A stretch of 64,000 nt of DNA. Source: Austropuccinia psidii. Its lineage: Eukaryota; Basidiomycota; Pucciniomycetes; Pucciniales; Sphaerophragmiaceae. Under the pieces are notes generated by a model. That model saw only the letters and a program-made list of their open reading frames with translations. It was not told the origin of the DNA and made no database searches. Location: NCBI GenBank assembly GCA_023105745.1, contig JALGQZ010000002.1, positions 82,663,785 through 82,727,784 on the forward strand. The letters are read 5' to 3'. The translations under genes were made by a program, and so were the position numbers. Positions 44,331-55,817 of this stretch are shown here, piece after piece. Numbering within the stretch: the stretch's first letter is position 1; each line of letters begins with the position of its first letter.

Positions 44331-45055
44331 GCAAATTCTCAATTTGCCACCTCCAAGAAACCTTAAGGCTCTTCAATATTTCCTTGGCTTTGCCAATTTT
44401 TACTGCCGTTTCATCAAGACTTATTCATAGAAAATTAGTTCACTCACAACTTTCCTCAAGAAAGATCCCTGTTTTCCCCTCAATGAGGAAGCTCTTGGAC
44501 AGTCTTGTCAACTCAAAGAGGCTTTCACCACTGCTTCAATCCTTTCCCACTTTCATCCTTCTCTACCCGCCATTGTAAAGACTGATGCTTGTGATTATGC
44601 CTTGAGTTCTGTACTGAGTCAGGAAAACATCCCATTGCATTTCATAGTTGCAAGCTTCTTCCAGAAGAGCTCAACTATAAGATTGATGACAAGAAACTCC
44701 TTGGCATAGTCTGGGCTATCAAGTGCTGGAGAGCTTTTCTACTTTCACTTCCTTCCTCTTTTGAAGTTATCACTCATTATTCTTCACTTCAATACTTCAT
44801 TTCATCAAAAGGTCTCACCTGCCATCAAACCTGCTGGCCTAAATTTCTCTCTGAATTCCATTTCTCAATCACCTACCTCCCTGGCCACTTGGCTACCCTT
44901 CCGGATTCATTGTCACATTGGGACAACATTGACCCAGACAGGGGGGAAGATTTAATCAGCAAGAATCCAATGAATTATCAAAAAATAATCAAGCAAGATG
45001 AAATTCAAGCCTCAAAGTTCTTTGCAGTCAAGTTGTATTGATTTACAAATTTTAT
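44331..45055 (+). pseudogene. RT connection and RNase H of E1
   Basis: Motifs visible across frames include ALQYFLGFANFYCRFIK, HPSLPAIVKTDACDYALS, PEELNYKIDDKKLLGIVWA, SLQYFISSKGLTCHQTCW and FHFSITYLPGHLATLPDSL. These are the usual RNase H landmarks of chromoviruses. Frameshifts are frequent between 44400 and 44700. Confidence 0.82.
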
Positions 45056-46130
45056 TGATGCAACTCAGAAGGCATTATGGCAGGATTCTCAATATAGAAG
45101 TATTCTTCAAGATTTGAGTAAAGGTAAATCTGTCCAAGATTGTTATCTTGATTCCTCTTCCCAACTTCTCCTGTTCAAAGATTGGGTTGTGGTTCCAAAT
45201 AACCCCACAATTCAACTCAGAATACTTCAAAAGAGTCATTACTCTCCTCTAGCTTAACACCCTGGCCAATAGCAGACTCTCAAAATTGCCAAGCAGGATT
45301 TTCACTGGTTCAGCATGACTCAATTTATCAAGTATTATGTCCCATCCTGTCAACAGTGTTCCAGAAACAAAAATATTCATCACAAGAAGTTTGTACTCCT
45401 CAAACATCTTCCAATTCCAAATGTTCCTTTGAGTTTTCTTTCAATGAATTTGATCACTCAATTTCCACTGTCCAATTCTTTTGGTTAAATTCTGGTCATA
45501 GTGGACAGTTTCTCAAAAATAATGGTTTTTATTCCTACAATGTCTTCAATCACTTCACTGGATTTTGCCCATTTATTCATCAAGAATATCTTTTCAAAGC
45601 ATGGCTTTCATTCAAGCATTGTGAGTGATAGATATTCTCTTTTCGTTTCTTCCTTTTGGACCAATCTTTGTCAGAAGCTCAAGATTTCAAGAGATCTGTC
45701 AACTTCTTACCATCCAGAAACTGATGGAAAGATAGAGAGGGTAAATCATATACTAGAACAGTACCTTTGGATGTATGTCAGTTATCATCAAGATGATTGG
45801 AACACCTGGCTCCCTCTGGCTGAATTTGCCTACAATAACTCTGACCACTCTTCAACAAACCAATCACCATTTTTCACTGTTTAGGGAGGAGATCCTCATT
45901 TTGACTCAGTTCACATTACTCAAGATACTCCTGCTTAAGCTCCAATCAGGAGAGCAAGATGTCAAGAGAGAACTTGAAGTTTCTATAAAGATGTTTAAGA
46001 GGTATGCACATAAAAGTAGAGAAAGTCCACCTGTTTGAAATCCTGGTGACATGGTATGGCTTTCTTCCAAGAACATCAAATCAACTAGACCCACCAAAAA
46101 CTGCTTGAAAGGTTTTGGGCCCTTTTCCAA
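45056..46130 (+). pseudogene. Integrase of E1
   Basis: The zinc-binding region shows HYSPLA and CQQCSRNKNIHHKKF. The catalytic core reads LSMNLITQFPLSNSF, where the first aspartate expected in SMDFITQ has become asparagine. It continues VDSFSKIMVFIPTMSS, SKHGFHSSIVSDRYSLF (second D kept) and TSYHPETDGKIERVNHI (E kept), then LPLAEFAYNNSDHSS. Stops at 45256, 45484 and 45883 and frameshifts interrupt it. This enzyme would be inactive. Confidence 0.88.
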
Positions 46131-46482
46131 TCTTGAAGAAAGTCAGCACCCATGCCTACCATTTCAATGGAAGTCCATCCACCCAGTCTTCCATATTTCA
46201 CTCTTGGAGCCAGTCAAGACATCCACAGTCCCAGATCAGCATCAACAGCCTCCTACTCCAATAATCTGTGAAGAAGAAGAGGAATGGGAAGTCTTTCAAA
46301 TACTGGACTCAAAGCTCAAGAGAGGAAAGTTATGGTTTATGGTGGAATGGAAAGGCTTCAGTCAAGATCCAGAAAGATGCAATTGGGAACCAAATGAAAA
46401 CCTCAAGAATTGTCCTGAGCTTATCAAGGATTTTCATTCTTTAAATCCTGACAAGCCAGAACCCAATTATTCAAGAGCTTGA
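46051..46482 (+). CDS. Integrase C terminus and chromodomain of E1
   Basis: An open frame of 143 codons starts at MVWLSSKNIKSTRPTKN and passes PFQWKSIHPVFHISLLEP. It ends in a chromodomain: EEWEVFQILDSKLKRGK, LWFMVEWKGFSQDPERCN, WEPNENLKNCPELIKDF. The aromatic residues of the chromo fold (W in VEWKG, W in NWEP) are present. Chromodomains of chromoviruses bind modified histone tails and direct integration to heterochromatin. One base lost near 46100-46130 may separate this from the core frame. It is the best preserved part of E1. Confidence 0.88.
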   Translation: MVWLSSKNIKSTRPTKNCLKGFGPFSNLEESQHPCLPFQWKSIHPVFHISLLEPVKTSTVPDQHQQPPTPIICEEEEEWEVFQILDSKLKRGKLWFMVEWKGFSQDPERCNWEPNENLKNCPELIKDFHSLNPDKPEPNYSRA

Positions 46483-47255
46483 TTGTTTTATTGTGCTTGG
46501 TGGGGAGAGGAATTACCAAAAGGAAGTCCTAATCCTGGTATGCACCTTTAGAGTTATTCTACTCTTTTCTGTAAGAATCACCTTGGCCACTCTGTGAGCA
46601 CGCTGTAATTTTTGGACAGATATTTGTGGCCTGGCTTTCAACATAACCTCCAAAATTATGGCCATTTTTACTTGGGCAAATGGACCATTCTTTTTTTATT
46701 TTCTTTCCAAGTCTTTCCAGTTCTAATTCATTCCTTCAGAACATTTTTTTTCTTTTTATGGCACTGGAAGGAGTGGTAATTTACAAAAGTAAGTTCCTCT
46801 CCTGGTGTGCACATCCCTGAGGGGTCTACAATCTTTCAAAACATCACCTTTGCCACTCTGTCAGCACCTGGAATAAAATATCCTTTTCCAGGTCCTTGGC
46901 CAATTCAAATGAATTGTCAACATCAGTGATCAAGATTGGAACCTCCTCACAATTCATTTCTCTTCATCTCTTTTCTTTTCTTACTTTCATTCTCATTCTT
47001 TTATTGTTATTTTATTTTCATTTTTAAATTTTCTTTTATCACATCAAATTTAATGTCAAGAATCAGCATTCATTTTATTCAACATAAATCATGAAGCCAA
47101 TTTCAAAAGAAGACCAAGCCAGTCCTGTGTCATATTTCAAATTTTTAACATTTAACATTCCTCTTGAATCCCTCTCTCAGATTCTTTCCAATAGCCTCAA
47201 CAGGCTTCACCTTGTATTGGTGCTCAGGAGCTCACCATTTCAAGGTTGGGGGTAC
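46483..47255 (+). other. 3' non-coding region of E1
   Basis: Between the pol stop and the LTR lie two diverged direct repeats: AGTCCTAATCCTGGTATGCAC with TCACCTTGGCCACTCTGTGAGCACC (46530-46605) and AAGTTCCTCTCCTGGTGTGCAC with CACCTTTGCCACTCTGTCAGCACC (46790-46870). Each is preceded by a GTGGGG- or GGAGTGGTAATT-type purine block. The same pair occurs in E2 (61190-61290 and 61440-61530). A purine tract GGTTGGGGGTAC precedes the LTR. The second copy lies about 260 bp after the first. Confidence 0.6.
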
Positions 47256-48730
47256 TGTCACAACCATAGAAATTCACCCTCTTGGACCTCAATATGTCAG
47301 ATCCATTCCATACCCAATTATTAGAAATTTGGCCATATCCATAATCATTGGCCAAATTGGCCATTTCATCTTTATTGGCCTTTTATGATCATTTCACTAT
47401 CTTGGTTCAATTTGGCTCCTTCATCATCATCAGGCCCTTCCTGGCCAGGTTTTGCTTTTGGGAAGTTTTTGGTATTTTCCAGTCAACAGGGAAAAACAGC
47501 CCAAAACCTTTTATTTGGCTTTTTAAGCTTGAAATACAGATTTGAGAATTTTGCGCATTTTAGGCCATTTTCCCATTAAGTATGGGAAATATGCCCAAAT
47601 GGCCATATTAAGCCATTTGGGGCTTAATGGCAAGATTTGTACTTTTTTCTGCACTTTGAGAAAATATAGTTTTAAAGATGTATCAGCTGTATTTGGCCAA
47701 AACCCAAAAATGTCCAAATCACCCAAAAGGCACTTTTTCACCTTTGGAGCTACTCAAACCCATTTTTCACTGTTTCCCTCCTGGCATCACTCCAAAAGAC
47801 CTTTGGCCAGTTCCAATCTCCAATAACCAAAAGTTCCATTAATGGTGTTATACACCATTATGCATCTTTTTCCACCAGAAATTCAATGGCGCCAATATCA
47901 AATTGTTATTTCAATTTTTCATCAGGTCATCAAGGAATCACATCATCCAGAGAATTCATCAAGGCTCAAGGACAAGTTTCAATCTCAAATACCAATGATG
48001 CCGTCAAAAAATCGTTGGTCATTCTCATTCACAGTATTCCTCCAAGGTAATACTGGCAGTTCATTCTCAAGGGGTATTCAAGAGGCAGTTCCAAAACAAT
48101 TTTCCAAGTGTCAGTGCTCCATCAACCCACCTTTGCAACCACATTCATTCAATACATTCTGGATTCATCAAGACCTGTATTTCATTCAACTCAGTTCGTT
48201 TCTCAATTTGGCAAGGTATACACTTCATCAAGCAGTAAAATACAGCTTCAAGGATTCAATACAGACCAGCTGTCAGCCTGAAGGAGTCAAGATCTCAACC
48301 TTTCACATATACCAGCCTCCTTTGACCCTGGGGGGTTTTTCCCCCAGTTAATTAATATATTTTGATTTTATTGTATCTTTATTTTCTTTTCATTCTGTTA
48401 AGTTAATACTGATATTATCAAGTCAGTCATTTAGCACCTCTTTCTTTTCTTTCTTTGCCTGTCAATGGATATTTTGTGATCATATCCTTACTAATTTTAT
48501 TATTCATTTTGGCAGTTTGAAACAGTGATTAAGGACTTACTTGGTTGTTTATTTGGCCATTTAGCTTCTCTTTCCTCTTATTGCATCTCATCTTTGTACC
48601 TGCATATTTCTTAGAGTAATTCAATTCTTTTATTTTATTGTATTTCATTTATTCTTTGGAGTCTTCCAAGTGAGCTCCCTGATTTCTGAGAGCCAGGCCA
48701 CTCTTGCTTTCCACTAGAGCCCCTGTGACA
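47256..48730 (+). repeat. 3' LTR of E1 (1475 bp)
   Basis: It begins TGTCACAACCATAGAAATTC and ends CCTGTGACA. It contains the hairpin TTTCCCAT-TAAGT-ATGGGAAA at 47569-47589. It is followed by ATGAA, which nearly matches ATGAC before the 5' LTR. Confidence 0.95.
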
Positions 48731-49480
48731 ATGAACCACTTTTGGAGGTAAAAATATCCTTGGCTATGAATTTACAACCTTTATCCACGTTTGGGAATTA
48801 TAAAGTATGAAAAATCTGTAATCAATCATTTGAAGAGTAACAAGTTGGAAGTTGAAGATTCTTGGGGGTAGAGTTTGACCACCAAAAGACAAAAAGAGTA
48901 ATCCTATGAAGATAGTTGAGCTAAAGCGAAGATCTGTAAGGTTATATTTGGGCTTGTATGATTCAATATGCATTGGATAAGAGAAATAAGGGGAGAAGAA
49001 AAGAAAATCATTAACAAAAACCTTTAATTTGTGATTTTTTTTCTTCTTGGACTTGAGAGGGTTACTATTTATTTTTTGGGCTTTGTAGGTTTCACCTTTT
49101 TGGCAGATTTGGTATGGTAAAATACATACCAGGGAAAATTTCATCTCAATTTCTGGAAATTGACTTCACTTCAAGAAAGATAAAATTCAAGCTCACATCA
49201 AGCAAACATTGAGCATACATCACAGTCAGGTCTTACACCAAGTTCTGTGTCATGAACAAATATTTGTTCCCCTGTGCCTTAAAATGAGATTCCTCACCCC
49301 CGGAGCCTCCCACAATTAGGCCAAGTTTTCTAAAAAAACTACAAGAACCACATTCTTTTCACACGCACAAATAACAAAATTCATTCAACCAGACTTGATG
49401 TAGATTTTTAAATATGGAGCTCCAGGATAGACAAGGGGTTAATATGACTTCCCCGGGTCCTCCATAAGAAAACCTTGGCA
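48731..49480. other. Unassigned sequence after E1
   Basis: This segment is less AT-rich than its surroundings, but I see no protein motif or RNA gene. It is probably the right flank of the E1 target, since joining it to 39300 across the ATGAC/ATGAA pentamers gives continuous sequence. Possible gene debris, unidentified. Confidence 0.35.
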
Positions 49481-49489
49481 TGAGAGGGA

Positions 49490-49855
49490 TTGAAAAGCTG
49501 CATGTGATACAGGTGGGGCCAGCCACACAATGTTTTGGATGCATATTTTGGACACACACCTATGAATTCCAGAGCTTTTGCAGGTTTAATTTCATGTAGC
49601 TATGAATCAGCTTTCCACAAGCAGATTTGACAAGCTGCATGTAGAACAGGTGTATATGGCTGCACAATGACTTGGGTGTGGGCTTGTATGTGTTACATTC
49701 ACACAAAGGCCCAAGGATTTGTTGGGTTCATTTTTTTGTACCTATTAATGAACTTTCCACAAGTGGAATTGACAAGCTTAAGGTGACACAGGTGAAGCCA
49801 GTGACACAACTCTTTGGGTGCAGGTGTGTATGTGTGAAAAACACACACAAAGAGC
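49490..49855. repeat. Diverged tandem repeat, period about 137-142 bp, three units
   Basis: The phrase GACAAGCT recurs at 49492 (as GAAAAGCTGCATGT), 49629 and 49771. Each copy is followed by an ACAGGTG-type word, then a CACAA word, then a GGTGTG/ACACAC-rich stretch. Two of the three units are preceded by CTTTCCACAAG. The last unit is cut by the solo LTR E3. The origin is unknown. Confidence 0.6.
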
Positions 49856-51250
49856 TTTCACAGGGGCTCTTGGGGAAAAAAGAGTGGCCTGGCCCTCAGT
49901 AATAAGGGATCTTCCTTGGAATAATTAAAAGGAATAAAGAAAATAAAATAAAAGAGTACATTTCTATAAGAAGATACACAACTACAAGATGAGATGCAAC
50001 AGGAGAAAAGAAGCCAACTAAGTAAGTCCTTCATCACTGTTTAAACCTGACAGAAAGAGTAATAGAGTTATTAAAGGATATGATCACCAATATCCACTGA
50101 TAGGAAAAGAAATAAAAGGTGCTAAATTACTGAATTTATAATATCAGTATTCACTTAATAAATGAAAGAGAAATAAAGATAATAAGAAATCAAAGTATAT
50201 TAATTCACTGGCAAAAACACCAGGGTTGAAAGGAGGCTGGTATATATGAAATACAGAGATCTTGAATCCTTCAGGCTGACAGCTGGTCTGTATTGAATCC
50301 TTGAAGCTGTATTGATTGCTTGATGAAATGCATACCTTGCCAAATTGTGAATTGAACTGAGTTGAATTATCTTCCCAGGGTCTATGGTTATAATAAAGGT
50401 CTTTTATGAAAATACTGTATTGAAATTAATGTGGTTTGCAAGGTGGATTGATGGAGCATTGAAAATTGACAATTGTTTTGGAACTGCCTCTTGAATATAC
50501 CTTGGGAATGAACTACCAGTATTCCCTTGGGGGAATACTGTGTAGTTAAAAATATCCAATGACTGCTTGCTGGCATGATTGGTACTTGAGAAACAGACTT
50601 GCACTTGAGCCTTGATGAGCCTTCTGAGTAACATATTCCCTCAATGGTGTTACATAATGTTGAAACAGGAAAATATACTTATGAAATTGGCACCATTGAA
50701 TTTCTGGTGAAAAAAGGTGCATAATGGTGTACAACACAATTTATGGAACATTTGTTTATTGGAGTGAAAAAGTGGCCAATAGTCTTTTGAAAGGAATTCC
50801 ATGAGGAAATTGAGAGAAAAAGAGTTTTGGGCGGATTCAGGGCTTTCAGAGGTTTTTGTACAGTTTTGGGTTTTTTCACCAAAACAAGCTTGTACAGGCT
50901 CAAAACTGTATTTTGTGCAAAGCCCACAAATCTTTCATTTAAGCCCCAAATCGCCTGATATGGCCATTTCGGAATATTTATCATATTTTTATGGTAAAAT
51001 GGCAGAATATGGCTATGTGCGCAAAATGTGCAAAACTGTATTTAAAGCCAAAAAAGCATAATACAGCCTTTTGAGCTGTATTTCCCTTTTTGAATGGGAA
51101 ATTCCCAAAGGCAGAAAAAGGCCAAGAATGGCTTGATAATGGTGAAGGGGCAAGGTTAGCCATAAAAGGCCAATTCTGTCAAGGAATGATCAATATGGAA
51201 TTGATAATCCATATAAATGTCTAAATGGGTAATTGTCCATGGTTGTGAAA
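49856..51250 (-). mobile_element. Solo LTR, family E, copy E3 (1395 bp)
   Basis: In reverse orientation it matches the E1 LTRs, from the end TTTCACAGGGGCTCTTGGGG (plus strand, 49856) to CCATGGTTGTGAAA (51250). Both termini have mutated TG/CA ends. The flanks AGAGC and AGGAC match at only three of five positions, so a target duplication is not certain. No internal region adjoins it. Confidence 0.85.
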
Positions 51251-52515
51251 AGGACCAATAATTTGCAGGGTTAATGATATTTGTTTTCTTAATTAATATT
51301 TTTTATTAATTTTTAAATAAATATTCATTCTCTTTTAGAATAATTAACAGAGTTATTTTCAATGCTAAATACCACAGAATCTTAATTATGAAAAATACTT
51401 CAATTTCAACTTATATGCAAAAAAAATTGAATTGTAAGTGGTGTAAAATTTACAAGTAAATCCATTCAGAATTGCATTTCCTATGAATTTTTGAAGTTAT
51501 TGCTATTTTTATAATTACAGATAGAAATATACACTAAATCCTAATTTTTTGATAAGGTTTCAATTCTTTTAACCTTAACTTTTAGCTTATTTAAGCTTTG
51601 GTAGCTCTTAAAACCTTTATCACAAGCCTGCATATAAGGATTTTCCCCTTGGAAGATTGTGATTCCTGTCAAAAAGATGAATTAAACATTTTAAACTTTA
51701 ATGTTCAAGTAAATCCTAATCTTAAATTTCAAATAATGTTGCAAATACTTAAATACAGGATGACAACCTTACTTGGGTTCATACAGGAGGACAACCTTCC
51801 TTGGGTTTGTACAGGAGGACAACCTTACTTGGGTTCTTACAGGAGGACAACCTTACTTGGGTTCTTACAGGAGGACAACCTTACTTGGGTTCTTACAGGA
51901 GGACAACCTTACTTGGGTTCTTACAGGAGGAAAACCTTACTTGGGTTCTTGAACATCCCACAAGGTGAGTAACCTGGCTCTTTTTTCCTTTTTTCCTGTG
52001 TCCCACCTTTTTGCCTGAATTTTTACATTTTATTTATTGAAAGACATACAATATCTTTAAATAAACTTAAATTGAGCTCATGCAGGATTTACAGCCAGTA
52101 TTCCAAATCCTTAGTCAATTCAGTAAATATACACAACACCTTGATTTTTACTCAATTTTTGTAAGTTTGAATAAGCCTTATGCAACTTGAAAATTAAACT
52201 TTAAATTAACAATCTAGAAATTTTAATAAAAATTGTTAAATTTTGTAATTGTATTTTGATATTCTTTAATCTTTTAATAACACAGGAAATAGCCATTTTT
52301 GAGTATAACACCCTATGGGTCTACCCTAGGTTATTTTTATTAGAATCCAAAAATGACATAATGTTCATAACTTTGTTTATAAAAAATAAATTTATGCTTA
52401 TTTTTTGTTATTTTTTGTTTTAAATTCATTTTATAAGTCTGTTTATGGCTAAATAAAATGTATAAAATTTATCTGTGGCTTTATGGGTATTTCATACATA
52501 CCTCACAGGCTCACA
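51251..52515 (-). mobile_element. Truncated LTR, family C, copy C3
   Basis: From about 51305 to 52515 the sequence matches the minus-strand C2 copy from about 58430 to 59473, ending in CCTCACAGGCTCACA. The other half of the LTR (equivalent to 57325-58420) is missing; instead the solo LTR E3 abuts it. A deletion or recombination at the E3 junction is likely. It contains the expanded 28-bp array at 51755-51950. Confidence 0.8.
51755..51950. repeat. 28-bp tandem array, seven copies, inside LTR C3
   Basis: Units start at 51755, 51783, 51811, 51839, 51867, 51895 and 51923, with the consensus ACAGGAGGACAACCTTACTT plus GGGTTCTT. Internal units are identical or nearly so; the first, second and last differ by a few bases. 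The homologous position in C2 (near 58888) and C1 (near 8935, inverted) carries a single unit. The array is therefore a local expansion in this LTR. Confidence 0.95.
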
Positions 52516-52689
52516 TGCTGCCAGGCTGCACCTGAAATATCATAACACTTCAGAGGCTGGCATTGTCACAATGCTGTCTTCCAGACCTCAGCAAAAAGAA
52601 CTCTTGCCAAAAAGGCTATTAAACTGGTTGAAAGACCAATTAATACTGGCAAGTTGTACAGCACATTCCACCATGTGAAAGGAATGCAC

Positions 52690-53190
52690 AACCCCTGCCC
52701 TTTTACAGCTTGTTTTGTGGGTTTTTGCACTAGCTGATGCTAAAAAACCCCTGTCCTTCTACAGCTAGCTTTGGGGGGTTGTTTTCACTAGCTGATGCAA
52801 ACAACCCCTTGGCTTTTTACATCTGGACTTGGGGGGTTTTTCACACCAGCTAGTGAAAAAGAAAACCCTGGCTTTTCAAATTTGGTTTTGGGGGGCTTTC
52901 ACACCCCTTCCCCTTTACAGAAGGCTTTGGGATGGTTGGAAACATCAATTCTTCCTTTGATGTTTGTTTTTAGGGGTTTTCTCACACCAGAATTTTGGAA
53001 CAAGCCCCAGAGTCTTGGAAATGGTTTCATGAGGCTTTTCACATCACTGGGAGCAAACCACACCCACTTTTTTGAATTCAATTCTGGGGGTGTTTTCCAC
53101 TACCAAATATGAATGATCTCTGGATTGTAGATATAGTCTGTGGGGTATTTCTGCACCATATAATTTAAGCCAAACCCCAACCTTTTTATA
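52690..53190. repeat. Degenerate tandem repeat, period 56-61 bp
   Basis: Units starting AACCCC at 52690, 52746, 52803 and 52864 contain CTTTTTACA-type words, a G-run (TTTGGGGGG) and CACTAGCTGATG or CACACCAGCTAG. Further degenerate pieces (GGGGTTTTCTCACACCAG near 52972, GGGGGTGTTTTCCACTAC near 53086) extend the pattern. It is not part of any LTR family seen here. It is far more GC-rich than its surroundings. Confidence 0.7.
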
Positions 53191-55817
53191 ATTGGAACAC
53201 ATTCTTTTCCTAATCAATCACTGCAAGGAAATGAGAATAATCTGAGTGATTCCATGTGCTTGAACATAAATTCAGATACATTTTAAACACCTTTAGAGGG
53301 AGGTTTATCAAAAAAGGAAATGAAAGAAACTGTTGGAGGACCTCAGATTTCATTTGATTTCTTTCAAATACTGACTATTTAAAAATACTCACATTTTTCA
53401 ATTTTTTATTTGTTGAAGGATTGAAATCTATTATTAGTAGTAGTTTGTAGTGAATGGTGCAACAGAGATTATAATAAAAGATGCACTTGACAGCAGATAA
53501 TATAACAGCTTGGCATGTCACTCTATATCATATGAGCAACCTATCACTTCTCCCTGCCTAAAGACATCTGATAGTACAAATATTCCCTATGAAAAAGTTC
53601 ATGTTCAATCTATACCTTACAAGAGGGAATAGGCCTCATGATTTGATTCTACCTGGTGACTAGATTGCCAAATTTGAAGTTCCAGAAGCATACTTAAGAT
53701 ATAATATAAAATTTTGCAAATAATGAAGATTATGCTAGTATGATAGATTTGAGATTTTTCATAGATTTCGGTACCCAAGGGAATCGTGGAGAAAGATTTC
53801 TAATCAAAAATGACACCCAAATTTCTCATCTCTCAGCTTAAATTCAAATTTCTTGGTTTAAGTCCCTTGTATTACTAGTACATCTATGATATTATTTGAA
53901 AAGAATTGAACTGAAAGGTAAATTATGTAAAATTTCACCCAAAAAAACAAAAAAAATACCTTTTATAAAAACAAAAGCTGAAAAAACAAATTAGTGGTGA
54001 CACACATTATTTTTTATTCAAAATACTAATGATGAAAAATGTTTTTACCAAACATATTTTGTTCATTTTTTGACTTTTCAATACAAGTATATTCTCCATA
54101 CATGAAAAATTAACTTGAAGAAGATTATTCTAAATATCATGTGTATTTGCAGCTGAAAGTTCTCTTTTATCAGATTTTATATAAAATATTAAAGAATTCT
54201 CATTGTTCATCTTCCAGAAATCTATGCATTCTTAGACACAGAGCTTCTTTCAAAAAGTGGTTATGATGTTTTTCAATTCAAAAGAAAGTGTATATCAAAT
54301 TGAACTGATCAGAATTTTTGACTTTTAAATATATGGTGAAATCTGATACTTATTGATATTGGTCCCCGAGACCATTTCATACATTCTTATATTTGACTAT
54401 TGATACATTTTTCCTTTGTGATCTCAATCAAAGGTTTAGAGCTCAAATGGAAAGATAATGAAATTTTTTCTGGAACACATGGTGCTCTTAAGAAATAGAT
54501 AGTAATCATTAATTCATCAAATTTTAATTCTTTCAATTGCTCAATTGAGAAATATTTTTCCTATATCATAAAATTCTTGGAGAATCACTGAGTAATGGAT
54601 AGCCTAATTTGCCAGACCATTAATTGATAAAATATCTGATTAAGATTAATATGCACATTCAAAGGGTTGTTGAAAGATTTCTTTCTTTTTTACTTCATAA
54701 ACCCAAATTATAAAGTATATATTTATTTCTCAATAACTGTGAAGCATGGGTGATTCTGCACAATACCTCCTTGATAAGATAAATATGTTGCTCAAATAAC
54801 TAAAAAAAACTCCTTCTATCTTTTCAAGGATTATTGTCAAATTATTAAATGGTCTTTCAAAAATATATTAAACTATGGTAGTCATGAAAAGGAAACGTAA
54901 TAGTTAAATTCATGCAAGTAATATTTTAGTTTTACAGATCTTATATTATAGCTATATCTTGTTCATTTTCTTTCCACATTTATAGCAACTTTCAAGTCAC
55001 ATGAAGGAGAGATTATATGACTGGCTAACCAGTCACATAAAAATGGCCTTGGTTTATACTATATATTATCACTATAATTGATATTAACCAACTTATGAAT
55101 TATTACCTTCCATATCCTACTGTATCTATGCACCACCTCCTCATGAAAACCCTTTTATCTATTATTATCACTTTATAGCTCTATAATCTAATGGGCATCA
55201 ACCACATGTTAAGGAAAATAAATCTATATATCATTAAATTGAATATTTTTCATTCTATGATCCTTGAACATCAATGTAATTACTCTCTATATTGAGTGAA
55301 TAATTGGACAGAAAAAATACATTCTGGGATATTTGAGTATTATAAAATATAAGTTCTTTTCATTATTATTTTGATAACTATTAGTGATTTATATTACAAA
55401 AAATATTTCCTAATTTTTTTTTGTTGAAATCTAATTTTATTTCTGAAATTTATAAGGGAGATTTGTGTTTTAAGGCTTTGTATGGATATTTCTTCAACTT
55501 GAGAAAAGTCTCATACAAGATTTTTTGGTATTATATCATCATCAAATAAATATTATTAAAGCAAATGAACTTTTCCACTCATTAAGATAGCTTAAAAAAA
55601 TGGGAATAAAATTCAATATTTCGCTAGAAAATGAGCATAGAAAGGGTTAAAATTTATCAATTGAAGCTCAAAGTGGTTTTTTTTGTAATATCCCTTCCAG
55701 ATAATACTTGATTTATCCAACCTGAAGAGGAGTTTATACATAAAAAAAATGATTGATTCAAGTTTGGACAAAATAATTTGGAAATTTTTTCCTCTTTTAA
55801 TGAGATGAAAGGCACAC
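53191..55817. other. AT-rich interval without recognisable genes
   Basis: Only short open frames are present and no protein motif is recognisable on either strand. The sequence is of complex composition, not simple repeats, so old transposon debris or unannotated intergenic DNA are both possible. Confidence 0.5.

Larger units (their letters stand above)
39301..48730 (+). mobile_element. Complete chromovirus-type Ty3/gypsy retrotransposon, family E, copy E1
   Basis: LTRs lie at 39301-40785 and 47256-48730 in direct orientation, flanked by ATGAC and ATGAA (4 of 5). The internal region on the plus strand encodes gag, protease, RT, RNase H, integrase and a C-terminal chromodomain, the hallmark of chromoviruses. 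Coding sequence is distinct from families B and D. Multiple frameshifts and stops, plus lost catalytic residues in RT and integrase, make it defective. Confidence 0.94.

Noticed and set aside
47842..48351. Open frame of 169 codons in the 3' LTR of E1, with similar frames in the other E LTRs
   Set aside because: The frame is broken differently in each LTR copy and overlaps LTR regulatory sequence, so conservation is at the DNA level only.
51598..51972. Repeat protein encoded by the 28-bp array (124 codons)
   Set aside because: Twenty-eight is not a multiple of three, so the unit is read in three frames in turn. The homologous LTRs have no such frame.
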